This document shows, in pieces, positions 52,145-60,675 of a stretch of DNA of 64,000 nt. Position 1 is the first letter of the stretch; each line of letters begins with the position of its first letter. Origin of the DNA: Treponema sp. (lineage in GTDB: Bacteria; Spirochaetota; Spirochaetia; Treponematales; Treponemataceae); NCBI GenBank assembly GCA_016288205.1, contig JAEEYO010000072.1, positions 1-64,000 of the forward strand, read 5' to 3'. Both the position numbers and the translations under genes were made by a program. The notes below the pieces were generated by a model, which saw nothing but the letters and a program-made list of their open reading frames with translations, ran no database searches and was not told the origin of the DNA.

Positions 52145-52735
52145 ATGAAAAAAAATATGGTCTCAAAAGTGATTGTAAGTCTTTCGGCTTTACTGGCACT
52201 TTCCGCGTGTAATGGAAAACAGACGGCCGCAACAGCCTCCACAAATGCCGCACCAACCACCGCCGTAACAACAACAGCCGCAGGAGCAAGCGCAAGCACA
52301 AAATCAAGCAGCGCAAAAACAACATCGACAAGCACATCAAGCAGCGGAGTCTCACTCAGCTCAGTGTATGACAAAATGATTTCGGACGTAAAGTTCCCCA
52401 CGGAGATGCTCAAGATGGACGACGAATATCTTGAGATGCAGTTCGGATTCAACGCGGCGGATTTTGACGAATACGTTTATGCACAGGGAGAGGACACACT
52501 TCTTGCCGAGACAATCCTCCTCATCAAAGTGAAGGACTCAAAAAACGTAAACACCGTGAAGGAATCTCTTGAAAACTATCTTTCCGACCAGACAACGCTC
52601 CTTAACAGCTATGTCCCCGAGCAGGGAAAAATTGCGGAAAAGAGCGTCGTGGGCGTAAAAGGAAATTGCGTCTATCTGCTCATGTCATCCCAGGTTGCGT
52701 CACTGAAAAAAATCGCAGCCGACATGATTAAATAG
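52145..52735 (+). CDS. DUF4358-like lipoprotein
   Basis: 196 residues from the ATG at 52145, one nt after the upstream stop, with GAGGAG upstream. Lipoprotein signal (VSLSALLALSAC). A Thr/Ser/Ala-rich linker (about 22-75) tethers a ~120-residue domain whose pattern (VYDKMISDVKFPTEMLKMDD, then VKDSKNVNTVKESLENYL) fits DUF4358, a family I know mainly from MBOAT/DHHW operons. Role unknown, presumably periplasmic partner of the acyltransferase. Confidence 0.7.
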   Translation: MKKNMVSKVIVSLSALLALSACNGKQTAATASTNAAPTTAVTTTAAGASASTKSSSAKTTSTSTSSSGVSLSSVYDKMISDVKFPTEMLKMDDEYLEMQFGFNAADFDEYVYAQGEDTLLAETILLIKVKDSKNVNTVKESLENYLSDQTTLLNSYVPEQGKIAEKSVVGVKGNCVYLLMSSQVASLKKIAADMIK

Positions 52736-52763
52736 CACTAGGTCGCGGGCAGGTTTTTGTAAG

Positions 52764-54170
52764 ATGGTTTTCAGCAGTCTGTTTTTTTATTTTATATTTT
52801 TACCGCTGTTTCTGATACTCTATTATGTTGTTCCGAAACAGATAAAGAATTACATTCTGCTGATTTTCAGTCTTGTCTTCTACGCATGGGGCGAACCGAT
52901 TTATGTGCTCCTCATGCTTGGAATGACCCTTTCAGATTTTCTCCTTGGCCTGCTCATGCAGCGTTTCGATTCAAGTCCCGCGAAGAGAAAAATCTGCCTG
53001 ATTCTTTCTATTGTAATAGACCTTTCCTGCCTCGCATTTTTCAAGTACGCGACATTTTTGGTGGGAAGCTTCAACTCGCTTTTTAAGCTCAGCATACCGT
53101 TCAAGGAAATCGCGCTGCCCATCGGAATCAGTTTCTTTACTTTCCAGACCATGAGCTACACGATTGACCTTTACCGCCGCGAAATCAGCGTGGAAAAAAA
53201 TTACGCCGAATATCTCATGTACGTGTCCATGTTTCCCCAGCTGATTGCAGGTCCCATCGTCCGTTACAAAACCGTAAAGGCCGAGCTGCATGAGCGTGCA
53301 ATTTCGAAATCAGATGTGGCAGAAGGATTTCTCCGCTTCATTTTCGGACTCCTGAAAAAAGTTTTGCTCGCGAACAGAGTCGGTCCTGTATTTGACGCAG
53401 CACTTGCGACACAGAATCCCACGATGGTTTTCGCATGGCTCGGAGCGGTCGCATTTACCTTGCAGCTCTATCTTGATTTTTCTGCCTACAGCGACATGGC
53501 GATCGGTCTTGGAAAAATGCTCGGATTCAAGTTCGGTGAAAATTTCAACTATCCTCTCATCTCAAATTCGGTTACGGACTTTTGGAGAAGATGGCACATT
53601 TCACTTTCCACTTGGTTCCGCGATTATGTCTACATTCCCCTTGGCGGCAACAGATGTAAAATCCCACGGCAAATTTTTAATCTTACGGTCGTGTGGTTTT
53701 TGACGGGACTCTGGCACGGAGCCTCATGGAATTATGTAATCTGGGGCGTGTACTACGGAATCCTTTTGTGCCTTGAAAAATTCGTTTACGGAAAAGCATT
53801 GGAAAAGGCACCGAAGTTTTTGCGCCACATTTATCTCTGCATAATCGTTGTCGTTGGATTCACGGTTTTTGCCATAGAGGATTTTTCAAAGCTGCTTCCC
53901 TACCTCGCTTCCCTGTTTACGGCGAAAGGAGGATTCGTGGGAAAGGATATTCTGTTCTATCTTCAGAACTACGGCTTTGTCCTTGTCGTTTCCATTCTTG
54001 TAAGCACACCGATTTTTCCATTCCTCAAGAAAAAGATTTCGAGTTTCGGACAGGCTGCAAAAAAAGTGTCTTATGCCATTTCCGCAGTCATCCTTCTGAT
54101 TCTGTTTGTGGTTGCCATTTCCTACATGGTTTCTGACACTTACAATCCCTTCCTTTATTTCAGATTTTAG
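52764..54170 (+). CDS. MBOAT-family O-acyltransferase (AlgI-like)
   Basis: 468 residues, about 11 transmembrane helices. AlgI/DltB-type enzymes move acyl groups across the inner membrane for glycan or teichoic-acid acylation. The signature blocks are present: FFTFQTMSYTIDLYRRE, FPQLIAGPIVRY, DFWRRWHISLSTWFRDYVY and the catalytic-His block GLWHGASWNYVIWG. A weak ribosome site precedes the ATG. It lies 8 nt upstream of the DHHW gene. Confidence 0.92.
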   Translation: MVFSSLFFYFIFLPLFLILYYVVPKQIKNYILLIFSLVFYAWGEPIYVLLMLGMTLSDFLLGLLMQRFDSSPAKRKICLILSIVIDLSCLAFFKYATFLVGSFNSLFKLSIPFKEIALPIGISFFTFQTMSYTIDLYRREISVEKNYAEYLMYVSMFPQLIAGPIVRYKTVKAELHERAISKSDVAEGFLRFIFGLLKKVLLANRVGPVFDAALATQNPTMVFAWLGAVAFTLQLYLDFSAYSDMAIGLGKMLGFKFGENFNYPLISNSVTDFWRRWHISLSTWFRDYVYIPLGGNRCKIPRQIFNLTVVWFLTGLWHGASWNYVIWGVYYGILLCLEKFVYGKALEKAPKFLRHIYLCIIVVVGFTVFAIEDFSKLLPYLASLFTAKGGFVGKDILFYLQNYGFVLVVSILVSTPIFPFLKKKISSFGQAAKKVSYAISAVILLILFVVAISYMVSDTYNPFLYFRF

Positions 54171-54178
54171 GAGGACTC

Positions 54179-55303
54179 ATGAGCGGACTGATAAAAAAAT
54201 CTACAATCATAACAATCGCAATTTTGAGTCTTGCGCTTTCACTTTTGACCGTGTTCTGGCCAAAGAAAAATTATTCGGAAAATGAGAACCGCTATCTGGA
54301 GGAATTTCCGAAGCTGAGTTTTGACTTAATCAAAGACGCTTCCTTTATGAAGGACTGTGAGAGCTACGTGTCCGACCATTTTATCCTGCGTGATTTTTTT
54401 ATGACGGTAAAGACAGTCTACGAGCGGATGACAGGAAGAAATCAGGTCAACAAAATCTACATGTGCAGGGACGGATATTACATTGAGGAATACAACGGAC
54501 TGAGAAACACAGCGAAGATTGAGGGTGCCATAAAGCGTCTTTCGGAAAAATCCACCGGGGCAAACATCCGTGTCATGCTTGTACCGACCGCCGTGACAAT
54601 ATGCGACAGCAAACTTCCCGCCACAGCCAAAAACGCGGATCAGCTTGCGGACATCAAGCGCATTGAAAATGACCTCAGCGGAATCAGAGCGGAATTTGTT
54701 GACGTTAGCGATGCCCTTAGGAATGCAAGGAGCGAGCAGATTTTTTACAAGCTTGACCATCACTGGACCACGCTCGGAGCGTACACGGCCTACAGGGAGC
54801 TTGCGAAAAGTTTTGGATTTGAGCCGATTGAAAGAAATCAGTTTGAGGAAAAAATTGTGAGCACGGATTTTAAGGGAAGCTTTTATTCGAAAGTGAACGA
54901 CCTGCTTGCAAAGCCGGATTCCATAGTTGAGTTCAAGAGCCAGAGACTTTCGCTCAACGTAAAATATCCGGACAGAAAACTTGAGACGGACAAACTTACC
55001 GCCGACGAATATCTTGAAAAAAAAGACAAATACTCATATTTTTTGAACAACCAGAATTCCTTTGTGGAAGTACATAATGAAAATGCGCAAAGCCCACGCA
55101 CACTCGCCGTCGTAAAGGACAGCTATGCCAACTGCATGATTTCATTTCTTGCCGAGCATTTTTCCACAATCTATGTTTTTGACACAAGGTTTTACAGAAA
55201 CAAAGTGACGGACTTCATCAATGAGAATAATGTGAGCGACGTTCTTTTCCTATATAACATGCACACGATTGACACCGACACAGGAATCAACACAATTAAT
55301 TGA
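54179..55303 (+). CDS. DHHW-family protein (AlgJ/AlgX-like)
   Basis: 374 residues with one N-terminal membrane helix (IITIAILSLALSLLTVFW). The KLDHHWTTLGAYTAY block (about 195-209) is the DHHW signature, equivalent to the DxH catalytic motif of AlgJ-type acetyltransferases. A family Ser is likely in VKDSYANCM (about 310). It would accept acyl groups from the MBOAT and transfer them to a glycan in the periplasm. Ends before a strong terminator. Confidence 0.85.
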   Translation: MSGLIKKSTIITIAILSLALSLLTVFWPKKNYSENENRYLEEFPKLSFDLIKDASFMKDCESYVSDHFILRDFFMTVKTVYERMTGRNQVNKIYMCRDGYYIEEYNGLRNTAKIEGAIKRLSEKSTGANIRVMLVPTAVTICDSKLPATAKNADQLADIKRIENDLSGIRAEFVDVSDALRNARSEQIFYKLDHHWTTLGAYTAYRELAKSFGFEPIERNQFEEKIVSTDFKGSFYSKVNDLLAKPDSIVEFKSQRLSLNVKYPDRKLETDKLTADEYLEKKDKYSYFLNNQNSFVEVHNENAQSPRTLAVVKDSYANCMISFLAEHFSTIYVFDTRFYRNKVTDFINENNVSDVLFLYNMHTIDTDTGINTIN

Positions 55304-55304
55304 A

Positions 55305-55350
55305 AATGGAAAATTGATAACGGAGAAATAATCTCCCTGAGTTTTCCATT
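55305..55350. terminator. Bidirectional terminator between convergent genes
   Basis: AATGGAAAA (55305-55313) pairs with TTTTCCATT (55342-55350), with an inner GGAGA/TCTCC hairpin. It separates the DHHW gene from the transglutaminase-like gene. Confidence 0.6.
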
Positions 55351-55361
55351 CTCCACTTTCA

Positions 55362-56516
55362 TCAGGGGAACATTACCTCAAGCCACTTGCGCTGGTCATC
55401 CTGAGTCGCGTCTATCTTTCCCCAGGTCTGTCCCTTCGCCGTGGTCTCTCCCATGAGATATTTCTTTCCGTCGTAGGTAAAGGAATGTCCCGGATGGTCG
55501 CTCGTAAAGGCCGGCATGGCATGACTCAACTCCGCACTCACAAGCATGATCGCATCCTGATTCCATGAAGTGAGGAATATTGCAATGAGCATGGAGCGGC
55601 TGTCGCAGTCATTTCCCTCACCGAGCAGAACTGCGGGAAGAGATGTGAAATCGCTCGTGGAACTCTCTCGCTCGTATTTGAATTCCTGGGTCCAGCTAAG
55701 GATTTTTTGCGCAAGGTCAGTCTCATCAGCGGCGGAAGGTGCAAGCTCGTTGTACACGTCAAAAGCAACCCTCCAGAGACGGTTGTAGGAATCCTTGAAA
55801 ATCATGCGGTAATATCTCTGCCATGCCTTTTTCCAGTTCGCGTTGGTCATGTAGAGCTTCAAAATGTCGTACTCACGTGCAATCAGATAATCCGCGGCCT
55901 CCCTGTCATTTTCAGCAAGGCTCGTCGCAATCTTTTTTCCGTCAATCTCCAGGTTCACGTCCACCCTATTCTCTGTTTTCGGGAAAAGATAGCGCGTGAT
56001 GGGTCCTGTCTCAAAATAGCATCCCTCGTCGATTATCAGGCTGTCAAGGAAACTCAGGATATATGTCTCGGAAAGCTGGAACTGATTCACACCTGCCCAC
56101 GCAAGCATTACGACCGTGCCCTTGCCCTCGGGAAGTGATGCCGAAAGTCCGTAGCCCATGATTCTCTGCCGGTTGAGCGTCGTGTTGAATGATGATATTG
56201 CCGAAGTCTGATTTCTCCACTCAAATTCCTCGGTCTCGTTTTCAGCCTTCAGAGCCTTTAAGGAAGAATCCAGGGCATCTTTCGGGGAAGCATAGCGCGA
56301 CGTGGGATAAATCTTGATTATGCATGTGACCGGGAGCACTGTGCTTTTTAACTCGTAGGAAGAGCCGTCATTGCTTGATTCCATGAGCTGAAATCCCACG
56401 GGGAAATCTATGGCCATGTCTCCGTAGCCCGAAAATCCGAGACGCTGTGAAAAAGCCGGAATTGAGCACAGAATCAATAAAAACGAGAAAAATACAGTTC
56501 TAACACATCTTGTCAT
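55362..56516 (-). CDS. Secreted transglutaminase-like protein
   Basis: 384 residues with a signal peptide (FFSFLLILCSIPAFSQ). The C-terminal ~150 residues resemble a transglutaminase/papain-like fold: GEGNDCDSRSMLIAIFL gives the candidate Cys, SHAMPAF the His, and LMGETTAKGQTWG the acidic residue. Such periplasmic proteins are often proteases or cross-linkers. The N-terminal ~200 residues are unrecognised (IDFPVGFQLMESSN). Promoter TATAAT is at 56539-56534 on the minus strand, overlapping the promoter of the divergent gene. Confidence 0.72.
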   Translation of the reverse strand: MTRCVRTVFFSFLLILCSIPAFSQRLGFSGYGDMAIDFPVGFQLMESSNDGSSYELKSTVLPVTCIIKIYPTSRYASPKDALDSSLKALKAENETEEFEWRNQTSAISSFNTTLNRQRIMGYGLSASLPEGKGTVVMLAWAGVNQFQLSETYILSFLDSLIIDEGCYFETGPITRYLFPKTENRVDVNLEIDGKKIATSLAENDREAADYLIAREYDILKLYMTNANWKKAWQRYYRMIFKDSYNRLWRVAFDVYNELAPSAADETDLAQKILSWTQEFKYERESSTSDFTSLPAVLLGEGNDCDSRSMLIAIFLTSWNQDAIMLVSAELSHAMPAFTSDHPGHSFTYDGKKYLMGETTAKGQTWGKIDATQDDQRKWLEVMFP

Positions 56517-56538
56517 TTTTTGCCGCCTTTATTATTAT
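56510..56538 (+). promoter_or_regulatory. Promoter of the RluA-type gene, overlapping the divergent start
   Basis: -35 TTGTCA (56510-56515), 17-nt spacer, -10 TATTAT (56533-56538), 8 nt before the ATG at 56547. The -35 covers the start codon of the divergent gene, and its -10 (56534-56539) overlaps too. Confidence 0.55.
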
Positions 56539-56546
56539 ATCGGTTA

Positions 56547-57275
56547 ATGACACCATTTTCCATAATTTTTGAAAACGATGAACTCCTCTTAATAAACAAA
56601 CCTGCGGGCGTTTCGGTACAGGGTGGAGCAAATATTTTTCACCCCTTGGATGAGGAACTTTCAGCCCAGCTCGGATATAAAATCCATCTGGTGCACAGGC
56701 TTGACAGGGAGACTTCCGGCATTCTGGTTGTGGCAAAGGATTCCGCATCCGCCGCAAAATGGACGAAACTTTTCTCTCAAAGGGAAGTAAAAAAGGAATA
56801 TGTGGCTTTTTGCACAGGGATTCCCTCCCCCGACGGAAAAAAGACCAAAATGGAGGGCACCTTAATGGGAACGGTCGAGGCACACGGCAGGACACAGACC
56901 GCGGAGCTGCATTACAAGGTGGAGTCAGTCGCGGAGATTGATTTACCAAGCGACGGTAAAACTGAGGATCGCACACCCGGCACAGATAAAATCACGCTCA
57001 GCAAAATCCGCATAAGACTCGGAACCGGAAGGATGCACCAAATCCGCATACAGATGGCAAAGGCACTCTCCCCGCTCGCTGGTGATGACAAGCACGGTGA
57101 CTTCAAGGCAAACAAGCGTCTCAGAAAAATCGGGATTAAAAAGCTGTGTCTCGCCGCCGTCAGACTCACCCTGCCCCTGGACGGAACAGAGCGCACATTT
57201 GAGATTCCGCTGCCGGACCACATGGAAAAGATTGAGAGAGAATATAAGTCTTTTGGAGCTACCGCCAGCAAATGA
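56547..57275 (+). CDS. RluA-family pseudouridine synthase
   Basis: 242 residues from the ATG at 56547. The catalytic block HRLDRETSGILVVAK (Asp in HRLDxxTSG) and LLINKPAGVSVQ are diagnostic; GRMHQIRIQMA and a KKLCLAAVRLTL block complete the family. There is no S4 domain, so it is a stand-alone RluA-type enzyme acting on rRNA or tRNA; the target base cannot be told. The start lies just after a -10 box with no ribosome site, so translation is probably leaderless. Confidence 0.9.
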   Translation: MTPFSIIFENDELLLINKPAGVSVQGGANIFHPLDEELSAQLGYKIHLVHRLDRETSGILVVAKDSASAAKWTKLFSQREVKKEYVAFCTGIPSPDGKKTKMEGTLMGTVEAHGRTQTAELHYKVESVAEIDLPSDGKTEDRTPGTDKITLSKIRIRLGTGRMHQIRIQMAKALSPLAGDDKHGDFKANKRLRKIGIKKLCLAAVRLTLPLDGTERTFEIPLPDHMEKIEREYKSFGATASK

Positions 57276-57278
57276 ATC

Positions 57279-57307
57279 TTGACAATTGGAGCAACCTGGA
57301 TTAAGAT
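57279..57307 (+). promoter_or_regulatory. Promoter of the AT-rich orphan pair
   Basis: -35 TTGACA (57279-57284), 17-nt spacer, -10 TAAGAT (57302-57307), 58 nt before the ATG. Confidence 0.6.
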
Positions 57308-57365
57308 AAAATTAAGAAAAAAAAGATGCAGGAAAACATTTTTACTGCAGAAGTAGGAACTTAAA

Positions 57366-57686
57366 ATGATTTTACCATGTTTTAAATTATTAGCAGAACC
57401 TGTTGATGAGAATGCACGAACAATGAAGCCTTTCCAATGGGCTGCTTCTGAGGTTGGAAAACGAAGTAAAATAGGTGGCATTCCGTTTGGGATTAAAGAA
57501 GAAGATTATCCAGTATGTCCTTGCTGCAAAAAAAGAATGACTTTCTATGGCCAATTAGATAGTCTAAATGATGATTATATCATAGCGGACTGCGGATTAA
57601 TTGCAACATTTATCTGTTTTGACTGTAATGAAGTTAAGGCAGAAATTGGTTACATGCTGATGAAGAAGAAAGCACATGAGCATTGA
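57366..57686 (+). CDS. Small Cys-rich protein, DUF1963-like
   Basis: 106 residues, AT-rich. Two CxxC-type pairs (CPCC, and FICFDC further on) suggest a zinc site. The order GGIPFG, CPCCKKRMTFYGQLD, then ADCGLIATFICFDCNE resembles the core of DUF1963 (YwqG-like), but the protein is much shorter than that family, so it may be a fragment or a minimal version. DUF1963 proteins often sit near toxin loci. Cotranscribed with the next gene. Confidence 0.55.
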   Translation: MILPCFKLLAEPVDENARTMKPFQWAASEVGKRSKIGGIPFGIKEEDYPVCPCCKKRMTFYGQLDSLNDDYIIADCGLIATFICFDCNEVKAEIGYMLMKKKAHEH

Positions 57687-57688
57687 AT

Positions 57689-58102
57689 ATGGGAATAAAT
57701 GGAATGTTGAATCACACTTTTTTACTTTTGACACGACAAAATTTTGAAAGTTTGGTAGAAAATTATAGGAAGGCAAATTTTTATTATGAGCCAGAAGTTT
57801 TTAAAAAGATTTCTATATCTGATGATACAATTTTATCTACTGTTAAACTGCTTAAAAATATAAAAACAAGAAATTATAAGGATGAGCAAGATTGTAGAGG
57901 CCTTGAATATTATGGTATAACAATTATTTATCCTGAGAACTTAACTGAGTTTAAAAAGGTTTTTACATATGTAAATGAAAACATAAAAGAGTATTCAACC
58001 TTTTGTCGAAGAAAAAGAATTAAAAAAGAAGTGGAACTATTTACCCTTTTTTTGCAAGAAGGCATAGAAAATAAATTATATATGGTTCATAATGGCATAT
58101 AG
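57689..58102 (+). CDS. Hypothetical AT-rich orphan
   Basis: 137 residues from the ATG at 57689, 2 nt after the upstream stop. No signal peptide or membrane helix. Lys/Asn/Ile/Tyr-rich, with no family recognised (LSTVKLLKNIKTRNYKDEQD). Base composition is clearly unlike the surrounding housekeeping genes. With the upstream gene it forms a two-gene unit closed by a terminator, which would fit a small immunity or toxin-type module, but nothing in the sequence proves that. Confidence 0.5.
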   Translation: MGINGMLNHTFLLLTRQNFESLVENYRKANFYYEPEVFKKISISDDTILSTVKLLKNIKTRNYKDEQDCRGLEYYGITIIYPENLTEFKKVFTYVNENIKEYSTFCRRKRIKKEVELFTLFLQEGIENKLYMVHNGI

Positions 58103-58145
58103 GAAATTTAAAGGAAAAACACGGACGATGTGGAAAGCCCCTGAA

Positions 58146-58188
58146 CCCTGTCATAAATTCTGTGTAAATGACAGGGGCATTTTTTTCT
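58146..58188 (+). terminator. Intrinsic terminator after the orphan pair
   Basis: CCCTGTCAT (58146-58154) pairs perfectly with ATGACAGGG (58168-58176), then GCA and a seven-T run. Confidence 0.75.
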
Positions 58189-58255
58189 TTAGGGTTCTCC
58201 CAGCTTCTCCATGATTTTTTCCACAAGGGTCGTCCAGACCGCAAAAGCATGTTTT

Positions 58256-59449
58256 TCACTTCTCACCTCTGACAATGATTCCGCCACCAGCAATCACGCC
58301 GTCCCTGTAGAAAACTACGGACTGTCCCGGAGCCACCGCGCGCTGATGTTCGGCAAATGTGACTCTCACGGCATCCCCGGACAAGGACTCGTCATCCGAA
58401 TAATATGGCTCGACCAAAGCTTCCACGGGGCGGGATGCAAGACGGATTTTTACCATCGCCTTGAACGCGCACTTGGGATTAAATCCTGCGGGCCAAACAA
58501 GGTCGTCGGCAATCAGGGACGAGCAGAAAAGATCCGAATCATGACCGAGCACAATCAGATTTTTTTTCACATCGATTGAAGCAACGTAAAGAGGCTCCTT
58601 CGCGCTCACACCCAATCCGCGTCTCTGCCCCACCGTATAATGCTCAATTCCCTTGTGCCGTCCCAGAACATGACCGTCCATGTCTATGAAATCACCCGGA
58701 ACAGAAGGCTTGTCGGAAAAAATGATTTCCAGAAGCTCCCCCGGAATAAAATCCTGACTTTCCTCCCTGTTCGCGGCCTCAAGATTTCTTTCCCTCGCCA
58801 TTTGGAAGACTTCCTTTTTTGTGTAGCCGAAAAGCGGGAAACGCACCTTCTCAAGAATTTCGGACGGAATGCGGTAAAGAAAATACGCCTGATCCTTGGT
58901 CACGTCCATCGCACACGCAATCTGCGCCGGATATGATTTCTCACCCTCAAAGTCTGTTACGCCAAAAGACTCCTGCACCGATTGGGTCCCGCGCACCACC
59001 TTCGCATAGTGTCCCGTACAAAAATAATCGTACTCAATCCCGAGCTTTTTTATCCCGGCAAGCAAGGCCCCGAATTTAATGAAGCGGTTGCACCTGATGC
59101 ACGGATTCGGCGTCCTACCCGCCCTGTACTCAGCCTTAAAATATTCCAGCACCTCGCGCTTGTAATCCTCGCGGACATCAATCTCATAATATGGGATTCC
59201 CTGGGACTCACAAAATTCTCGGCACTCGGCAATCTGCTCCGCCTCACCCGGACTGTAGCAGCTCTCATGTGCGAAAGCGGACTCAGGCAGATCGGCAATG
59301 TCATTGTTCCAAAGAGCCATGGTAACGCCCGTAACAACGCATCCGCGCTCCTTCATCAGCATAAGTGTCATTGTGGAATCCACACCCCCGGACATTCCGA
59401 CCACCACACGGTCTCCGGCCTTGGGCATCTCAAGTTCATTATAAGTCAT
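58256..59449 (-). CDS. mnmA: tRNA-specific 2-thiouridylase MnmA
   Basis: 397 residues from the ATG at 59449. Makes 2-thiouridine at wobble position 34 of tRNA-Lys, Glu and Gln. PP-loop GMSGGVDST, the NPCIRCNRFIKFG block with the catalytic Cys, TGHYAKV, and KDQAYFLYRI are family marks. The start at 59449 is chosen over 59455 because the -10 (TAGAGT, 59461-59456, with TTGATA -35 at 59484-59479, 17-nt spacer) ends next to the latter, leaving 6 nt to the former: another leaderless start. Confidence 0.93.
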   Translation of the reverse strand: MTYNELEMPKAGDRVVVGMSGGVDSTMTLMLMKERGCVVTGVTMALWNNDIADLPESAFAHESCYSPGEAEQIAECREFCESQGIPYYEIDVREDYKREVLEYFKAEYRAGRTPNPCIRCNRFIKFGALLAGIKKLGIEYDYFCTGHYAKVVRGTQSVQESFGVTDFEGEKSYPAQIACAMDVTKDQAYFLYRIPSEILEKVRFPLFGYTKKEVFQMARERNLEAANREESQDFIPGELLEIIFSDKPSVPGDFIDMDGHVLGRHKGIEHYTVGQRRGLGVSAKEPLYVASIDVKKNLIVLGHDSDLFCSSLIADDLVWPAGFNPKCAFKAMVKIRLASRPVEALVEPYYSDDESLSGDAVRVTFAEHQRAVAPGQSVVFYRDGVIAGGGIIVRGEK

Positions 59450-59455
59450 ACGCAT

Positions 59456-59484
59456 ACTCTAGCACAAAAGAAATAATCTATCAA
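59456..59484 (-). promoter_or_regulatory. mnmA promoter, leaderless type
   Basis: Minus strand: -35 TTGATA (59484-59479), 17-nt spacer, -10 TAGAGT (59461-59456), 6 nt before the ATG at 59449. Confidence 0.5.
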
Positions 59485-59517
59485 TATGGTAGAGAATTAT
59501 GGAGGATCTCCTAACCC

Positions 59518-59546
59518 TTGTACAACAAAGCAAAACGTGATACAAT
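59518..59546 (+). promoter_or_regulatory. pta promoter and structured leader
   Basis: -35 TTGTAC (59518-59523), 17-nt spacer, -10 TACAAT (59541-59546). The ~50-nt leader holds a TCAGGA/TCCTGA hairpin (59555-59560 with 59584-59589) around ACCG/CGGT. GAGG is the ribosome site. Confidence 0.6.
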
Positions 59547-59603
59547 AGAAGAAATCAGGAACTCCACCGTAAGCGCGGTCCGATCCTGAAAAGTGAGGTT
59601 AAA

Positions 59604-60641
59604 ATGAATTTTGTTGAGGAAATGAAAAACAAGGCAAGGGAATATCAGAACTCCCTCGTGCTTCCCGAAGGAACTGAAGAGCGCACTGTGGTAGCGGCCG
59701 CAAAAATCGTGGCAGAAAAACTTGCAAAGAAAGTTACGCTGCTCGGTAAAAAAGAGGACGTGGAAAAAGTCGCATCTTCAAAGGGTGTTTCACTTGAGGG
59801 AATCGACATAATCAACCCGGAGGCTTCCGAGTGGCTCGATGATTTCGGAAAGGAATACTATGAGCTCCGCAAGGACAAAATCAACAAGAAGACTGGTCAG
59901 CCGGAAGTGACTCCCGAATCAGCAAGGGAATATATCCTCAAGGATCCTCTGAGCTTCGGTGCAATGATGGTACGCCTCGGAAAAGCAGATGCGATGGTCT
60001 CTGGTGCCCTCTCCGCAACAGCGGATCTTCTTCGCGCGGGACTCAAAATCATCAAGACGGCTCCCGGAACAAGCACAGCTTCATCATGTTTCGTCATGGA
60101 CACTCACGACAAGAAATGGGGAAAAGACGGATATCTTATTTTCGCAGATTGCGCCGTAAACCCGACACCGACATCAGAGCAGCTTGCGGACATCGCCATG
60201 GACTCAGCAAAATCTTGCCGTGATCTCCTTGGTGCGGAACCGGCAGTCGCGATGCTCTCATTCTCATCAAAAGGAAGCGGCGGAAAACTCCCCGATGTTC
60301 TTAAGGTTCAGGAAGCCGTGAAGATTGTAAAAGAAAAAGCTCCTGACCTCCTCCTTGACGGTGAGTTGCAGGCGGACGCATCTCTCATCCCGGAAGTGAC
60401 GGCGAAAAAAGCTCCCGGTTCTCCAATCACCGGAAAAGTCAACACACTGATTTTCCCAAGCCTCGAAGCAGGAAACATCGGTTACAAGCTCGTCCAGAGA
60501 TTTGCCGGCGCCGACGCTTATGGACCAATTCTCCAGGGATTCGCAAAGCCAATCAGCGACCTGAGTCGCGGATGCACAAGCGATGAGATTGTCGTAACAT
60601 CAGCAATCACACTCGTGCAGGCAGGACCCAACAAAAACTAA
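59604..60641 (+). CDS. pta: Phosphate acetyltransferase
   Basis: 345 residues, the short single-domain Pta. It converts acetyl-CoA and phosphate to acetyl-phosphate, the ATP-yielding route in fermenting anaerobes. The family blocks are present: LVLPEGTEERTV, DPLSFGAMMVRLGKADAMVSGA (quoted in part), GTSTASSCFVM and GPILQGFAKPISDLSRG. The acetate kinase partner is not in the window. Good start with GTGAGG upstream. Confidence 0.95.
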   Translation: MNFVEEMKNKAREYQNSLVLPEGTEERTVVAAAKIVAEKLAKKVTLLGKKEDVEKVASSKGVSLEGIDIINPEASEWLDDFGKEYYELRKDKINKKTGQPEVTPESAREYILKDPLSFGAMMVRLGKADAMVSGALSATADLLRAGLKIIKTAPGTSTASSCFVMDTHDKKWGKDGYLIFADCAVNPTPTSEQLADIAMDSAKSCRDLLGAEPAVAMLSFSSKGSGGKLPDVLKVQEAVKIVKEKAPDLLLDGELQADASLIPEVTAKKAPGSPITGKVNTLIFPSLEAGNIGYKLVQRFAGADAYGPILQGFAKPISDLSRGCTSDEIVVTSAITLVQAGPNKN

Positions 60642-60675
60642 AGAAGGACAAAGACGGAGGACTTAAAGATATTTC

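Noticed and set aside
58181-58256. Short minus-strand frame after mnmA (start GTG overlapping the mnmA stop) ending EKIMEKLGEP.
   Set aside because: About 25 codons, no ribosome site and nothing recognisable; possibly a remnant but not supportable as a gene.
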